A DNA stretch of 64,000 nucleotides from Cellulophaga sp. HaHaR_3_176 (GCF_019021925.1 NZ_CP058990.1:3002001-3066000), one strand, 5' to 3'. Positions 36,091 through 45,673 are shown, counted from the first letter of the stretch. Program-made: numbers and translations. The notes: a model not told the origin generated them from the sequence alone.

Positions 36091-37092
36091 ATGGAAGAAA
36101 ATACTCCAATCGATATTAGTGCTATCAACGAGAAAATTGCTCAAGAAAGTGCTTTTATAGATTTATTAATGTTAGAGATGAACAAAGTAATTGTTGGTCA
36201 AAAACACATGGTAGAACGTTTACTAATCGGTTTACTAGGTCAAGGTCACATTTTATTAGAAGGTGTACCTGGTTTAGCAAAAACTTTAGCAATTAATACC
36301 TTAGCCAAAGCTGTTAAAGGTAGCTTTAGTAGAATTCAATTTACTCCAGATTTATTACCTGCAGATGTTGTTGGAACCATGATTTATAATATGAAAGACA
36401 ATGATTTTTCAATTAAAAAAGGTCCAATTTTCGCAAATTTTGTTCTTGCAGATGAAATAAACCGTGCACCTGCAAAAGTGCAATCAGCGTTGTTAGAAGC
36501 CATGCAAGAGAAACAGGTTACTATTGGTGACCAGACTTTTATATTAGATAAGCCGTTTTTGGTTATGGCAACACAAAACCCGGTAGAGCAAGAAGGCACT
36601 TACCCATTACCTGAAGCACAAGTCGATCGTTTTATGTTAAAAACCGTAATTGATTATCCTAAAATGAATGAGGAACAATTAATTATGCGTCAAAACCTTA
36701 CCGGAAGTTACGAAGAAGTTAGACCAGTGGTTAGTGTAAATCAAATTTTAAGTGCTCAAAAAGCAGTACGAGAAGTTTACATGGATGAGAAAATTGAAAA
36801 GTATATACTAGATATAGTTTTTGCAACTCGTTATCCTGAAAAATATAAATTAGAAGATCTAAAACCTTTAATCAGTTTTGGCGCATCTCCAAGAGGAAGT
36901 ATCAATTTAGCAAATGCTGCTAAATGTTATGCTTTCATTAAAAGAAGAGGGTACGTTGTACCTGAAGATGTAAGAGCTGTGGTTCATGATGTTTTACGAC
37001 ACAGAATAGGAATTACTTACGAAGCTGAAGCTGAAAATATAACCTCAGAAGAAATCATCAATAAGATTGTAAACGAGATAGAAGTACCTTAA
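36091..37092 (+). CDS. moxR: MoxR-family AAA+ ATPase
   Basis: A cytosolic AAA+ ATPase of 333 residues that leads the Bat operon. Walker A LEGVPGLAKTLAI, Walker B FVLADEINRAPAKVQSALLE, sensor ATQNPVEQEGTYPLPEAQVD and the arginine-bearing FGASPRGSINLANAAKCYAF are present. MoxR proteins act as chaperones that load or mature VWA-domain partners; here three VWA/DUF58-type proteins follow. A 97-base gap separates it from the DUF58 gene, with no terminator. Confidence 0.93.
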   Translation: MEENTPIDISAINEKIAQESAFIDLLMLEMNKVIVGQKHMVERLLIGLLGQGHILLEGVPGLAKTLAINTLAKAVKGSFSRIQFTPDLLPADVVGTMIYNMKDNDFSIKKGPIFANFVLADEINRAPAKVQSALLEAMQEKQVTIGDQTFILDKPFLVMATQNPVEQEGTYPLPEAQVDRFMLKTVIDYPKMNEEQLIMRQNLTGSYEEVRPVVSVNQILSAQKAVREVYMDEKIEKYILDIVFATRYPEKYKLEDLKPLISFGASPRGSINLANAAKCYAFIKRRGYVVPEDVRAVVHDVLRHRIGITYEAEAENITSEEIINKIVNEIEVP

Positions 37093-37189
37093 AACAGTAG
37101 CGGTTATCATTGAATATTGTTGTAAAGTTTAGACTTAAAACAATTTTTGTTCTGATTACTTTTTGCTGAATATTGTTTACTAAATACAG

Positions 37190-38056
37190 ATGGATACTAA
37201 AGAGTTATTAAAAAAAGTTCGTAAAATCGAAATAAAGACGCGTCGTCTTTCCGATCATATTTTTGGTGGGGAATATCACTCTACTTTTAAAGGTAGAGGT
37301 ATGACGTTTAGCGAAGTTCGCCAATATCAATTTGGTGACGACGTTCGTGCTATTGATTGGAATGTTACCGCGAGGTACAACGAACCTTATATTAAAGTTT
37401 TCGAAGAAGAAAGAGAACTTACCATGATGTTAATGGTAGATATAAGTGGCTCTGAATTGTTTGGATCTAGCAATCAATTTAAAAATGAAATTATTACCGA
37501 AATATCAGCAACACTTGCGTTTTCGGCACTACAAAATAATGATAAAGTAGGTCTTATTCTTTTCTCTGATCAAATAGAGCTTTTTATTCCTCCTAAAAAA
37601 GGAAAAAGTCATGTTTTAAGAATTATTAGAGAGCTGATAGAATTTAAACCTAAGAGTAACAAAACAGACTTAGCTGTGGCTTTAAAGTATTTAACTAACG
37701 TAATGAAGAAGAAAGCAATTGTTTTTGTTTTATCTGATTTTATTACCGAAGATTATTTACAAACATTAAGAATTACAGGTAAAAAACACGATGTAACTGG
37801 CATTCGTATTTATGATGAACGAGAAGAAGCCATCCCAAATATAGGAATGGTACAAATGGAAGATGCTGAAACAGGAACACTACAGTTAGTAAATACACAA
37901 TCTAAAAAAGTACGTAACGATTATGGAAAATTCTATAGAGAGAGAGTTGACTATTTTCAAAGTACATTTTCAAAATCAGGTTGTGGCGTACTAAATTGTA
38001 GAGTAGATGAAAGCTATGTTAAAAAACTATTAGGCTATTTTAAGCGAAGAGGATAA
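37190..38056 (+). CDS. DUF58 / VWA-like protein
   Basis: A protein of 288 residues. The DUF58 signature GRGMTFSEVRQYQFGDDVRA, DWNVTARYNEPYIKVFEEER is complete, followed by a VWA-like fold with a MIDAS motif DISGSELFG. It has no TM segment. DUF58 proteins are the usual partner directly after MoxR. Its stop TAA shares one base with the ATG of the next gene (TAATG), indicating translational coupling. Confidence 0.92.
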   Translation: MDTKELLKKVRKIEIKTRRLSDHIFGGEYHSTFKGRGMTFSEVRQYQFGDDVRAIDWNVTARYNEPYIKVFEEERELTMMLMVDISGSELFGSSNQFKNEIITEISATLAFSALQNNDKVGLILFSDQIELFIPPKKGKSHVLRIIRELIEFKPKSNKTDLAVALKYLTNVMKKKAIVFVLSDFITEDYLQTLRITGKKHDVTGIRIYDEREEAIPNIGMVQMEDAETGTLQLVNTQSKKVRNDYGKFYRERVDYFQSTFSKSGCGVLNCRVDESYVKKLLGYFKRRG

Positions 38057-39717
38057 TGAATATTAAAATTGAAAAATTTATTTTAAAAAATGCTATTTCG
38101 TTTATAAAACGAATTGCCTTTTTATACCTATTTTTCTTAAGCTTCTTAGGGTTTTCACAAAATAAACCTCAAGTAAAATCTGCTGTAGATATTAATGACA
38201 TTAAAATTGGCGAACAAATAAGTTTTAATGTTAATGTTGTAGTCGATAGTACTGACTTTGTTGTTTTCCCAGAAGGTCAAACTTTTGCTCCTTTAGAAAT
38301 GGTAGAATCTTTTGTAACAGATACCATTCACGAAAGTGCAAAAATTACTTTAATAAAAAAATACGCGCTAACGCAATTCGATTCTGGCTCATACACTTTA
38401 CCACAACAAAGGATTATAATAAATGAAAAGCCTTTTTTAACAGACTCTGTTCAGATAAATGTAAACACAGTTCCTGTAGATACTATTGCACAACAACTTT
38501 ACGATATAAAAGATATTATTAATGTTGAAAAAAATACAATTCTACCTTGGAAATGGATTTTAGGTATTGCTTTAGGCATTTTAATAATTACAGGACTACT
38601 ATATTGGTTTGTTTGGAGAAAGAAAAAATTAACAGAAGATGAAAAAATTGCACTATTACCACCATATGATAGAGCAATGATTGAATTAAAGAAATTAGAA
38701 AATTCTAAATATTTAATTCAAGATGAATACAAACAATACTATTCTGAGCTTACCGATATTGTACGTTCATACTTAGAGGAAGATGTTCATATTTCTGCTT
38801 TAGAAAGTACTACAGACCAGTTAATCGAAAAGCTAGAAATGCTTAAAGATGCTGGTAATTTAAAGCTAGATAACGACACCATCAATCAGTTTAAGCAAAT
38901 ACTACAAACATCAGATTTGGTAAAGTTTGCAAAATCTAAACCAGATACATCTGTTGCCGAACAAGATAGAAAAGCGATAGAAAATATTGTTACGAAAACA
39001 AAAGATGCTATTCCGCCACCAACCGAAGAAGAGCTTTTATTACAAGAAGAATACCTAGAAGAATTAGAGCGTAAAAAGCACAGAAATAAAATTATTATTA
39101 CCGCAGTAACAATTACCGCTGTTGTTTTTATAGCTATAGGTGCTACAATTTGGCATTATGGGTTTAAACATGTAAAAGATACTGTACTCGGGCACCCTAC
39201 AAAAGAGCTTTTAGAAGATGAATGGATTTCAAGTAGTTATGGTTTTCCTCCAATAATTGTAGAAACGCCAAAAGTTTTACTGAGACAAAAAATTGAATTA
39301 CCTGCTGAAGCAAAAGCAAGCATTAAAGAATTCCAATCTTTTGGCTACACTAGTTCTATTGGTTTATTTACAATTAATATAAATGCAACCTCATTTACTG
39401 AACCTGTTGAACCAGACTTAGACAAATCAATAGAGTTCTTTATCAAGAACTTAGAGAGCCAAGGAGCAAAAAATATAACTACTAAAACTGAAGATTTCAC
39501 AACAATATCTGGTGTAAAAGGAGTTAAAGTATATGGTTCTGGACAATTTTCAGTTCCTGGAGATGAAGAATTATTAAGTGGAAAATATGCCATTTTAACT
39601 TTCGGAGGTAAAGGTTTTCAACAACAAATAGTTATTACTTGGCTATCAGAAGATACCTATGCCGAACAAATTGTCGATCGTATTTTAGGAAGTATTGATG
39701 TAAAAACACAATTATAA
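38056..39717 (+). CDS. BatD-like/DUF4381-type membrane protein of the Bat operon
   Basis: A membrane protein of 553 residues. N-terminal signal (FLYLFFLSFLGFSQ), a periplasmic beta domain like BatD (about residues 38-150), TM1 near 170-187, a cytosolic helical part (LLPPYDRAMIELKKLE), TM2 near 350-370 (IIITAVTITAVVFIAIGATI), then a periplasmic C-terminal domain of about 170 residues. The first half fits the DUF4381/BatD-like subunit between DUF58 and BatA. The second TM with an added C-terminal domain is unusual. Its stop abuts the batA ATG. Confidence 0.8.
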   Translation: MNIKIEKFILKNAISFIKRIAFLYLFFLSFLGFSQNKPQVKSAVDINDIKIGEQISFNVNVVVDSTDFVVFPEGQTFAPLEMVESFVTDTIHESAKITLIKKYALTQFDSGSYTLPQQRIIINEKPFLTDSVQINVNTVPVDTIAQQLYDIKDIINVEKNTILPWKWILGIALGILIITGLLYWFVWRKKKLTEDEKIALLPPYDRAMIELKKLENSKYLIQDEYKQYYSELTDIVRSYLEEDVHISALESTTDQLIEKLEMLKDAGNLKLDNDTINQFKQILQTSDLVKFAKSKPDTSVAEQDRKAIENIVTKTKDAIPPPTEEELLLQEEYLEELERKKHRNKIIITAVTITAVVFIAIGATIWHYGFKHVKDTVLGHPTKELLEDEWISSSYGFPPIIVETPKVLLRQKIELPAEAKASIKEFQSFGYTSSIGLFTININATSFTEPVEPDLDKSIEFFIKNLESQGAKNITTKTEDFTTISGVKGVKVYGSGQFSVPGDEELLSGKYAILTFGGKGFQQQIVITWLSEDTYAEQIVDRILGSIDVKTQL

Positions 39718-40716
39718 ATGCTAGAAAATATAGAATTTGCTAATCCTCAGTTTTTTTGGTTGCTACTACTGCTTCCATTAGCTGTCCTTTGGTATATATT
39801 TAAGCGAAAAGAAGAGACGGCATCTTTGAAAATATCAACCATAAAAGGTTTTTCTACGGATAGTCTCTTACCAAAATTAAAGCCATTATTGTTTGTTTTA
39901 CGTTTGTTGGCGTTGGCTGCAATAATTACAGCGTTAGCTAGGCCACAAACTGAAGATATATCAACAAGAACAAAAACCACAAAAGGTATTGATATTGTAA
40001 TGGCTATCGATGTATCATCAAGTATGCTTGCTCGCGATTTAAAACCAAATAGGCTATCTGCGTTAAAAAAAGTAGCTGCTGATTTTATCAAAGAACGTCC
40101 TAATGATCGAATTGGTTTAGTTGCGTATGCTGGCGAAAGTTACACTAAAACGCCTATCACAAGCGACAAGTCTATCGTATTAAAATCGTTACAAGAAATT
40201 ACCTACGGTACTTTAGATGATGGTACTGCAATAGGTATGGGCTTAGCTACATCTGTAAACCGATTAAAAGAAAGCAAGGCTTTAAGTAAGGTTATAATTT
40301 TACTTACGGATGGCGTAAACAATTCAGGATTTATTGAACCACAGACAGCTGCTGAATTAGCAATTGAATATGGCATTAAAACATATACAATAGGCTTAGG
40401 TACTAATGGAAATGCTTTATCTCCAATTCAAATTAACAGTGATGGATCATTTAGATACGGAATGAGGCCTGTTGAATTGGACGAAAAATTATTAGAAGAT
40501 ATCGCTAAATCTACAGGTGGAGTTTACTTCAGAGCTACAAACAACGAAAGTCTTGAAGAAATTTATGACGAAATAAACAAACTTGAAAAAACAGAAATTG
40601 AAGAATTTAAATACTACAAATACGAAGAAAAATTTCGTGTTTGGTTATTTCTAGCAGGATTTTTATTAGTACTAGAATGGGTTTTAAGAAATACAATTTT
40701 TAGAAGCTTTATCTAA
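39718..40716 (+). CDS. batA: Aerotolerance protein BatA (VWA)
   Basis: A membrane-anchored VWA protein of 332 residues. TM segments near residues 10-27 and 55-72 and at the C-terminus (VWLFLAGFLLVLEWVL). The VWA domain is between, with an intact MIDAS: DVSSSMLARDLKPNRL and LLTDGVNNSG. Bat proteins were linked to oxygen tolerance in Bacteroides fragilis; the biochemical role is open. The start follows the previous stop without a gap. Confidence 0.92.
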   Translation: MLENIEFANPQFFWLLLLLPLAVLWYIFKRKEETASLKISTIKGFSTDSLLPKLKPLLFVLRLLALAAIITALARPQTEDISTRTKTTKGIDIVMAIDVSSSMLARDLKPNRLSALKKVAADFIKERPNDRIGLVAYAGESYTKTPITSDKSIVLKSLQEITYGTLDDGTAIGMGLATSVNRLKESKALSKVIILLTDGVNNSGFIEPQTAAELAIEYGIKTYTIGLGTNGNALSPIQINSDGSFRYGMRPVELDEKLLEDIAKSTGGVYFRATNNESLEEIYDEINKLEKTEIEEFKYYKYEEKFRVWLFLAGFLLVLEWVLRNTIFRSFI

Positions 40717-40758
40717 TTTGATTGCTATCAAATTAAACTATAAGATGTAAAAAAGAAA

Positions 40759-41805
40759 ATGATTCAATTAGAAGAAAAAATATATTTTTATTTGCTATTC
40801 ATCATCCCTTTATTGGTGATGCTTTTTGTGCTATTGCAACTTTGGAAAAGAAAAGCTCAAAAGAAATTTGGAGATTTAGTGCTTCTTAAAAGAATCACAC
40901 CAGATAAATCTATATTTAAATCTACTTTTAAATTCGTTTTATTTTTATTAGGGCTATCACTATTAATCGTTGGCCTTGTTAATCCTAAAATTGGCACAAA
41001 ACTTGAAACTGTAAAAAGAGAAGGTGTTGATATTGTTTTCGCATTAGATGTATCTAAAAGTATGCTTGCTGAAGATATTGCTCCTAATAGGCTAGAAAAA
41101 GGAAAACGTTTAATTTCTGAAATTATAAACCAATTAGGAAGTGATCGTATTGGTATTATTGCTTATGCCGCTCAGGCATACCCACAGTTACCAATTACAA
41201 CAGATTATGGTGCTGCCAAAATGTTTTTACAAAGCATGAATACAGATATGCTTTCATCACAAGGAACAGCTATTAACGAAGCTATAAATTTAGCCTCAAC
41301 GTATTTTGATGATGATCAACAAACAAATAGAGTGCTATTTATAATATCTGATGGTGAAGACCACGCCGAAGGAACAACCGAAAGTGCTATCGAAAAAGCC
41401 ACCGACGAAGGTATTGTAATTTATACTATCGGAGTTGGTAAACCAAAAGGAGCTCCAATTCCTTTAAAAAGAAATGGTATTGTAGAAAGTCTTAAAAAAG
41501 ACATGAATGGTGAAGTTGTTATAACTAAACTTAACGAGACTGTTTTGAAAGATATTGCTGATGATGGAAATGGTGAGTATATAAACGGAGATAATACTGA
41601 TCAAGCTGTTGATTACATAAAAGAACAGCTAAACCAAATGGATAAAAAAGAGTTTGAAGCAAAACAATTTGCAGAATATAAAGATCAATATCAATGGTTT
41701 GTTGCTGCAGGTTTACTACTCTTGTTCTTAGATTTATTTGTTTTAGATAGAAAAACAAAATGGCTTAGAAAGCTTAATTTGTTTAATGAAAATAAAAAAA
41801 AGTAA
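40759..41805 (+). CDS. batB: Aerotolerance protein BatB (VWA)
   Basis: A VWA protein of 348 residues, paralogous to BatA. TM helices near residues 9-27, 57-75 and at 305-325. MIDAS motif DVSKSMLAEDIAPNRLE with LFIISDGEDHAEG. BatA and BatB are thought to interact with MoxR and DUF58 at the inner membrane. The following batC start lies one base after its stop. Confidence 0.92.
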   Translation: MIQLEEKIYFYLLFIIPLLVMLFVLLQLWKRKAQKKFGDLVLLKRITPDKSIFKSTFKFVLFLLGLSLLIVGLVNPKIGTKLETVKREGVDIVFALDVSKSMLAEDIAPNRLEKGKRLISEIINQLGSDRIGIIAYAAQAYPQLPITTDYGAAKMFLQSMNTDMLSSQGTAINEAINLASTYFDDDQQTNRVLFIISDGEDHAEGTTESAIEKATDEGIVIYTIGVGKPKGAPIPLKRNGIVESLKKDMNGEVVITKLNETVLKDIADDGNGEYINGDNTDQAVDYIKEQLNQMDKKEFEAKQFAEYKDQYQWFVAAGLLLLFLDLFVLDRKTKWLRKLNLFNENKKK

Positions 41806-41806
41806 C

Positions 41807-42688
41807 ATGATGAATAAAGTTTTTTATATCCTACTTCTTGTTGCAAGTTTTTCATATGCTCAAGATGATGAAGAGAAAGAAAAAATAAAGAGATTACAAG
41901 AGTCTAATAATTTTACTTGGGACGGTAATAAATCTTTATCAGAAGAAGATTTTGTAAATGCTGAAGCTGCTTACCGAAAAGCAATAGCAAAAAGTACTGA
42001 CAATACAACGGCACCCTATAATTTAGGAAACGCCTACTATAAAAATGAAACGTATAGTGAAGCTTTTTCTAGATACAAACAAGCAGGTGAAGCCGCCACA
42101 AGTAAAGAAGAAAAACATAAAGCGTACCACAACATGGGTAATGTTTTTATGAAAGAAAAGCAGTACGAAAAAGCAGTCGAAGCCTATAAGCAAGCACTTA
42201 GAAGCAACCCTACTGATGAAGAAACTCGTTACAACCTAGCCTTAGCTCAAGAAATGCTTAAAAAACAACAAGAAGAGGATAAAAAGAACCAAGATAAAGA
42301 CGACCAAAACAAGGAAGACGAGAAAGATAAGAAAGACGAAAACGAGGATAAAAAAGAAGGAGATAATAAGGACGAGAATAAAGGAGATCAAAAAGACGAT
42401 CAGAATAAAGATAAAGGAGACGAAGGAGATAAGGGAGAGGAAAAAGAAGAGGAAAATAAAGAAGGAGAAGGAGACAAGAAAGAAGAGGAGAAAAAAGAGC
42501 CTAATAAAGACAAAGGAGATAAACCTGAGGACCAAAAAGGGCAACCTCAAAAAAGACCTAGTCAGCTATCTCCTCAGCAAGTACAAAACCTCTTAGATGC
42601 AATGCAGAATGAAGAGAAAAAAGTACAAGAAAAAATGGATGCAAAAAAAGTGAAAGGCGTAAAAACTAGAAACGAAAAAGATTGGTAA
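41807..42688 (+). CDS. batC: Aerotolerance protein BatC (TPR)
   Basis: A protein of 293 residues with a signal peptide (VFYILLLVASFSYAQ) and TPR units between about residues 35 and 145 (NAEAAYRKAIAKSTDNTTAP, AVEAYKQALRSNP). A striking Lys/Glu/Asp-only segment runs from about residue 150 to 245, then a short conserved tail LSPQQVQNLLDAMQNEEKKV. Two adjacent ATGs (41807, 41810) are possible starts; an in-frame ATG at 41786 lies inside batB. The stop shares a base with the batD start. Confidence 0.9.
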   Translation: MMNKVFYILLLVASFSYAQDDEEKEKIKRLQESNNFTWDGNKSLSEEDFVNAEAAYRKAIAKSTDNTTAPYNLGNAYYKNETYSEAFSRYKQAGEAATSKEEKHKAYHNMGNVFMKEKQYEKAVEAYKQALRSNPTDEETRYNLALAQEMLKKQQEEDKKNQDKDDQNKEDEKDKKDENEDKKEGDNKDENKGDQKDDQNKDKGDEGDKGEEKEEENKEGEGDKKEEEKKEPNKDKGDKPEDQKGQPQKRPSQLSPQQVQNLLDAMQNEEKKVQEKMDAKKVKGVKTRNEKDW

Positions 42689-44466
42689 TGCAACTACAGT
42701 TTAAAAACTACATCGCTTTAATTGGTTTGTTATTTTTTGCTTTAATTGGTAAAGCACAAGATGATGAGGTTACTTTTGAAATGGCCGTAAGTAAGGATAA
42801 GCTTGGACTAAACGAAAGACTTCGCGTTGAGTTTTCTATGAATAAAGACGGAGATAACTTTAACCCTCCTGATTTTAAAGGCTTTAATGTACTAATGGGC
42901 CCTGCTCAATCTATTAGAAACTCTTGGATGAATGGCGTTCGTTCATATTCAAAAACATATTCTTACACACTACAACCTGCTGGGCGCGGTACAATGACTA
43001 TTGGCCAAGCTACCATAATAATTGACGGTAAAACATATAAATCACTCACTAAAGATATTGTTGTTACTGCAGCTGTTGATGATCCAAATGCACCACCAAG
43101 TGCAGATTCCGTTGCTGATGAAAACATACATTTAGTTGCAGAGGTGTCGAAAGCTAACCCGTATTTAAACGAAGCTGTTTCGGTTATATACAAACTGTAT
43201 GTTGGTAACTCCATAAATGTTACAAATTTCAGACCGTTAGACAACCCTAAGTATAATAACTTTTGGAGTCAAGATATGGCTGTAAAACAATACAGTGCAC
43301 AAGATGGCACTTATGATGGTAAGCCGTATAGGTATGTTATTTTAAAGCGTGTTGTTTTGTATCCTCAAAAAACAGGAAAACTAGAAATAGAACCTTTATC
43401 ACTTGATGTTTCCGTTGAAGTGCCTACTAGCAGAAGAGATTTTTTCGGAAGACCTCTTTTTGCTTCTACGAATAAAACAGTATCAGCAGGAAAAAGAACT
43501 ATTAATGTTAAAGAGCTACCATCAACTGGTAGACCTGCAAATTTTAGTGGAGCTGTTGGTAGTTTCGATTTTTCGGTAACTACTAGTAAAAAATCTTTAA
43601 ATGCTTCTGAATCTTTACAAGCAACAGTGCAAGTATCTGGTTCTGGTAATTTAAAACTTTTTCAACTTCCTGAACCAAATTTACCAAGTGCTTTAGAAGT
43701 GTACGAGCCTGAATTTGATGAAAAAGTTAGAACAAATTTAAATGGCATGGAAGGCAGTGTAAAAAACAACTATACTGTGGTACCTAGTTTTAAAGGAAAA
43801 TACCCAATACCAAGTATTTCTTTCAGCTATTTCAACCCAAAGACAGAAAAATACACCACTATAAATTCTGATGAGATTATTGTGAATGTCATAGAAGGCC
43901 CGTCAAATACAACCGCAGCTGCACTACCTAGTAATCAAAACAAACAAAATGTGATTAGCTCTGGTGATCAATTTCAATTTATAAAATTAAACACGAATTT
44001 AACGGCAAAGGATAATCCTTATTTTTTTGGATCACTTAATTATTTTATGTGGCTACTGCTTCCTTTATTGTTAATTCCATTAGCTATTTTGTTTGGCAAA
44101 AAGAGAGACGCTATTGCAAGTGATGTTTCTGGAAATAAAATTAAAAAAGCAAACAAACTTGCTAGAAAATATTTATCAGCAGCTAAAAAAACGCTAGGCA
44201 ATAAAGAAGCATTTTATGTGGCGCTTGAAAAAGCGTTGCACAATTACTTAAAGGCTAAACTTAAAATTGAAACATCAGAATTTAGTAAAGATAAAATAGC
44301 CGAATTATTAGTTCAAAAACAAGTAGACGCAGCTACATCTGAAGGTTTCATTTCATTACTTAAAAATTGTGAAATGGCTCGTTACAGTCAGTTTTCTAAT
44401 GTACAAATGCAGCAAGATTACAGCAAGGCTAGTGAAGTAATTTCTGCAATGGACAAACAATTATAA
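42688..44466 (+). CDS. batD: Aerotolerance protein BatD
   Basis: A protein of 592 residues. Signal peptide (ALIGLLFFALIGKAQ), large periplasmic beta-rich part with the BatD segments SYSKTYSYTLQPAGRGTMTI and VAEVSKANPYLNEAVSVIYK, one TM helix near residues 448-466 (FMWLLLPLLLIPLAILFG), and a cytosolic helical tail. The batC stop and this ATG overlap in TAATG, which indicates coupling. The start I use lies 6 bases inside the longest frame. Confidence 0.93.
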   Translation: MQLQFKNYIALIGLLFFALIGKAQDDEVTFEMAVSKDKLGLNERLRVEFSMNKDGDNFNPPDFKGFNVLMGPAQSIRNSWMNGVRSYSKTYSYTLQPAGRGTMTIGQATIIIDGKTYKSLTKDIVVTAAVDDPNAPPSADSVADENIHLVAEVSKANPYLNEAVSVIYKLYVGNSINVTNFRPLDNPKYNNFWSQDMAVKQYSAQDGTYDGKPYRYVILKRVVLYPQKTGKLEIEPLSLDVSVEVPTSRRDFFGRPLFASTNKTVSAGKRTINVKELPSTGRPANFSGAVGSFDFSVTTSKKSLNASESLQATVQVSGSGNLKLFQLPEPNLPSALEVYEPEFDEKVRTNLNGMEGSVKNNYTVVPSFKGKYPIPSISFSYFNPKTEKYTTINSDEIIVNVIEGPSNTTAAALPSNQNKQNVISSGDQFQFIKLNTNLTAKDNPYFFGSLNYFMWLLLPLLLIPLAILFGKKRDAIASDVSGNKIKKANKLARKYLSAAKKTLGNKEAFYVALEKALHNYLKAKLKIETSEFSKDKIAELLVQKQVDAATSEGFISLLKNCEMARYSQFSNVQMQQDYSKASEVISAMDKQL

Positions 44467-44482
44467 GTTAAAATATAAAAAG

Positions 44483-45241
44483 GTGAAAAAAATATTATAC
44501 ATACTTGTTTTAGGTTTTTGCTTTTACGGTTTTGCACAAAACGATTCTTTTTTCGAAAAAGGAAATAAAGCTTACAATGAAGGTATATACGATGATGCAG
44601 AAAGCTTCTACCTAAAAATAATTGAAAATGGTGAGCATTCCTCTGAGCTATATTTTAACCTTGGTAATGTTTACTACAAGCAAAATAAGATAGCGCCTAG
44701 TATATATTATTATGAAAAAGCATTGTTATTAGACCCCAACAATACTGATATTAAAAATAATTTAGCATATGCTCAAAACATGAGTTTAGATGCTATAGAG
44801 GTTTTACCTGAAACAGGTTTATTTAAAATTTATAAAAACGCAACTTCCTTTTTAACGTTTGAACAATGGGCTTATGCAAGCATTGGCTTAATGCTTTTAT
44901 TTGTTGTAGGTTATATTTTATATTTTTTCTTAAGATATTCTACTCAAAAAAGAATTTCATTTGTTACAAGCCTTATTTGCCTTTTACTTTCAATTATTAC
45001 AATTGTAATTGCTTACACAAAGTATCGTACCATTGAAGCAAACAAACCTGCAATAGTTTTTGACAAAGAAGTAATCGTTAAATCTGAGCCTAACAATAGA
45101 AGCTCAGAAATATTTAGGTTACATGAAGGCACAAAAGTAAATGTGTTAGACGAATTAAATCAATGGAAGAAAATTAGAATATCAGATGGAAAAACAGGTT
45201 GGCTAACATCAAAAAGCATTAAAGACATAAAAGACTTTTAA
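44483..45241 (+). CDS. batE: Aerotolerance protein BatE (TPR-SH3)
   Basis: A protein of 252 residues, last gene of the Bat operon. Signal peptide (ILYILVLGFCFYGFAQ), TPR repeats (FNLGNVYYKQNKIAPSIYYY), two TM helices (about residues 132-150 and 157-178) and a C-terminal bacterial SH3 domain (VIVKSEPNNRSSEIFRLHEG, GWLTSKSIK). The start is GTG, 16 bases after the batD stop. No terminator is visible after the stop. Confidence 0.92.
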   Translation: MKKILYILVLGFCFYGFAQNDSFFEKGNKAYNEGIYDDAESFYLKIIENGEHSSELYFNLGNVYYKQNKIAPSIYYYEKALLLDPNNTDIKNNLAYAQNMSLDAIEVLPETGLFKIYKNATSFLTFEQWAYASIGLMLLFVVGYILYFFLRYSTQKRISFVTSLICLLLSIITIVIAYTKYRTIEANKPAIVFDKEVIVKSEPNNRSSEIFRLHEGTKVNVLDELNQWKKIRISDGKTGWLTSKSIKDIKDF

Positions 45242-45259
45242 TGCTTTATTAACACAATA

Positions 45260-45289
45260 TTTGCATTTTTGATATTATCTTTACATTTG
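45260..45289 (+). promoter_or_regulatory. Flavobacterial promoter (TTTG-18-TACATTTG)
   Basis: A -33 TTTG (45260-45263) and a -7 TACATTTG (45282-45289) are separated by 18 bases, a full match to the Bacteroidetes consensus and the best promoter in the window. The -7 box ends only two bases before the ATG at 45292, so the mRNA would begin at or just inside that codon. Confidence 0.75.
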
Positions 45290-45291
45290 CT

Positions 45292-45609
45292 ATGTTAGGA
45301 ATTTCAAAAAACACAATACATATTATAGTATTATCATTTTGGCTATTTGCCCTAACTGCACCTACAATTATAACTCTTATTGACTACGACTCATCTATAG
45401 TTGTAAATAACATTAATGAAGAGGAACAGCAAGAACAACATCAGTGTAAAAAAAATTCTGAAAAAGAAAAAATTATAGATTGTGACTTTTCTTACTTATT
45501 GTTTATATCTGATAAAAAAAACATATCATACATAAACAAGACTTCGCTTGAATTTTCAATGCATACATCAAAAATTATACTCCCTCCTCCCGAGATGCCT
45601 GTTATTTAA
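45292..45609 (+). CDS. Small membrane-anchored protein upstream of SulP/carbonic anhydrase genes
   Basis: A protein of 105 residues. One hydrophobic N-terminal segment (about residues 9-29; HIIVLSFWLFALTAPTIITL), a Glu/Gln/Lys-rich middle with a cysteine (EEEQQEQHQCKKNSEKEK), and a C-terminus ending PPPEMPVI. It is likely periplasmic with a membrane anchor or signal peptide. I do not recognise a function. A full promoter ends two bases before the ATG, so the message may be leaderless or the true start may differ. It is followed by a hairpin and then the SulP gene. Confidence 0.6.
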   Translation: MLGISKNTIHIIVLSFWLFALTAPTIITLIDYDSSIVVNNINEEEQQEQHQCKKNSEKEKIIDCDFSYLLFISDKKNISYINKTSLEFSMHTSKIILPPPEMPVI

Positions 45610-45635
45610 CTTGAGTATATTTTTATTGTCAATCC

Positions 45636-45659
45636 GTCTTTATAAAACTTAATAAAGAC
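45636..45659 (+). promoter_or_regulatory. Hairpin in the SulP leader
   Basis: GTCTTTAT and ATAAAGAC form a perfect 8-bp stem with an 8-base loop, ending 14 bases before the SulP ATG. It has no T-tract. It could affect translation of the transporter or stabilise the processed message. Confidence 0.35.
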
Positions 45660-45673
45660 TCAAATTACTATGT

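Noticed and set aside
42256..42540. Possible tandem DNA repeat or CRISPR-like array in batC
   Set aside because: The segment is low complexity without a constant unit or spacer and stays in frame with batC.
42242..42550. Hydrophobic 102-codon frame on the minus strand
   Set aside because: It is the antisense image of the Lys/Glu/Asp-rich tail of BatC (AAA/GAA/GAC read backwards as Phe, Leu, Val, Ile), not a membrane protein gene.
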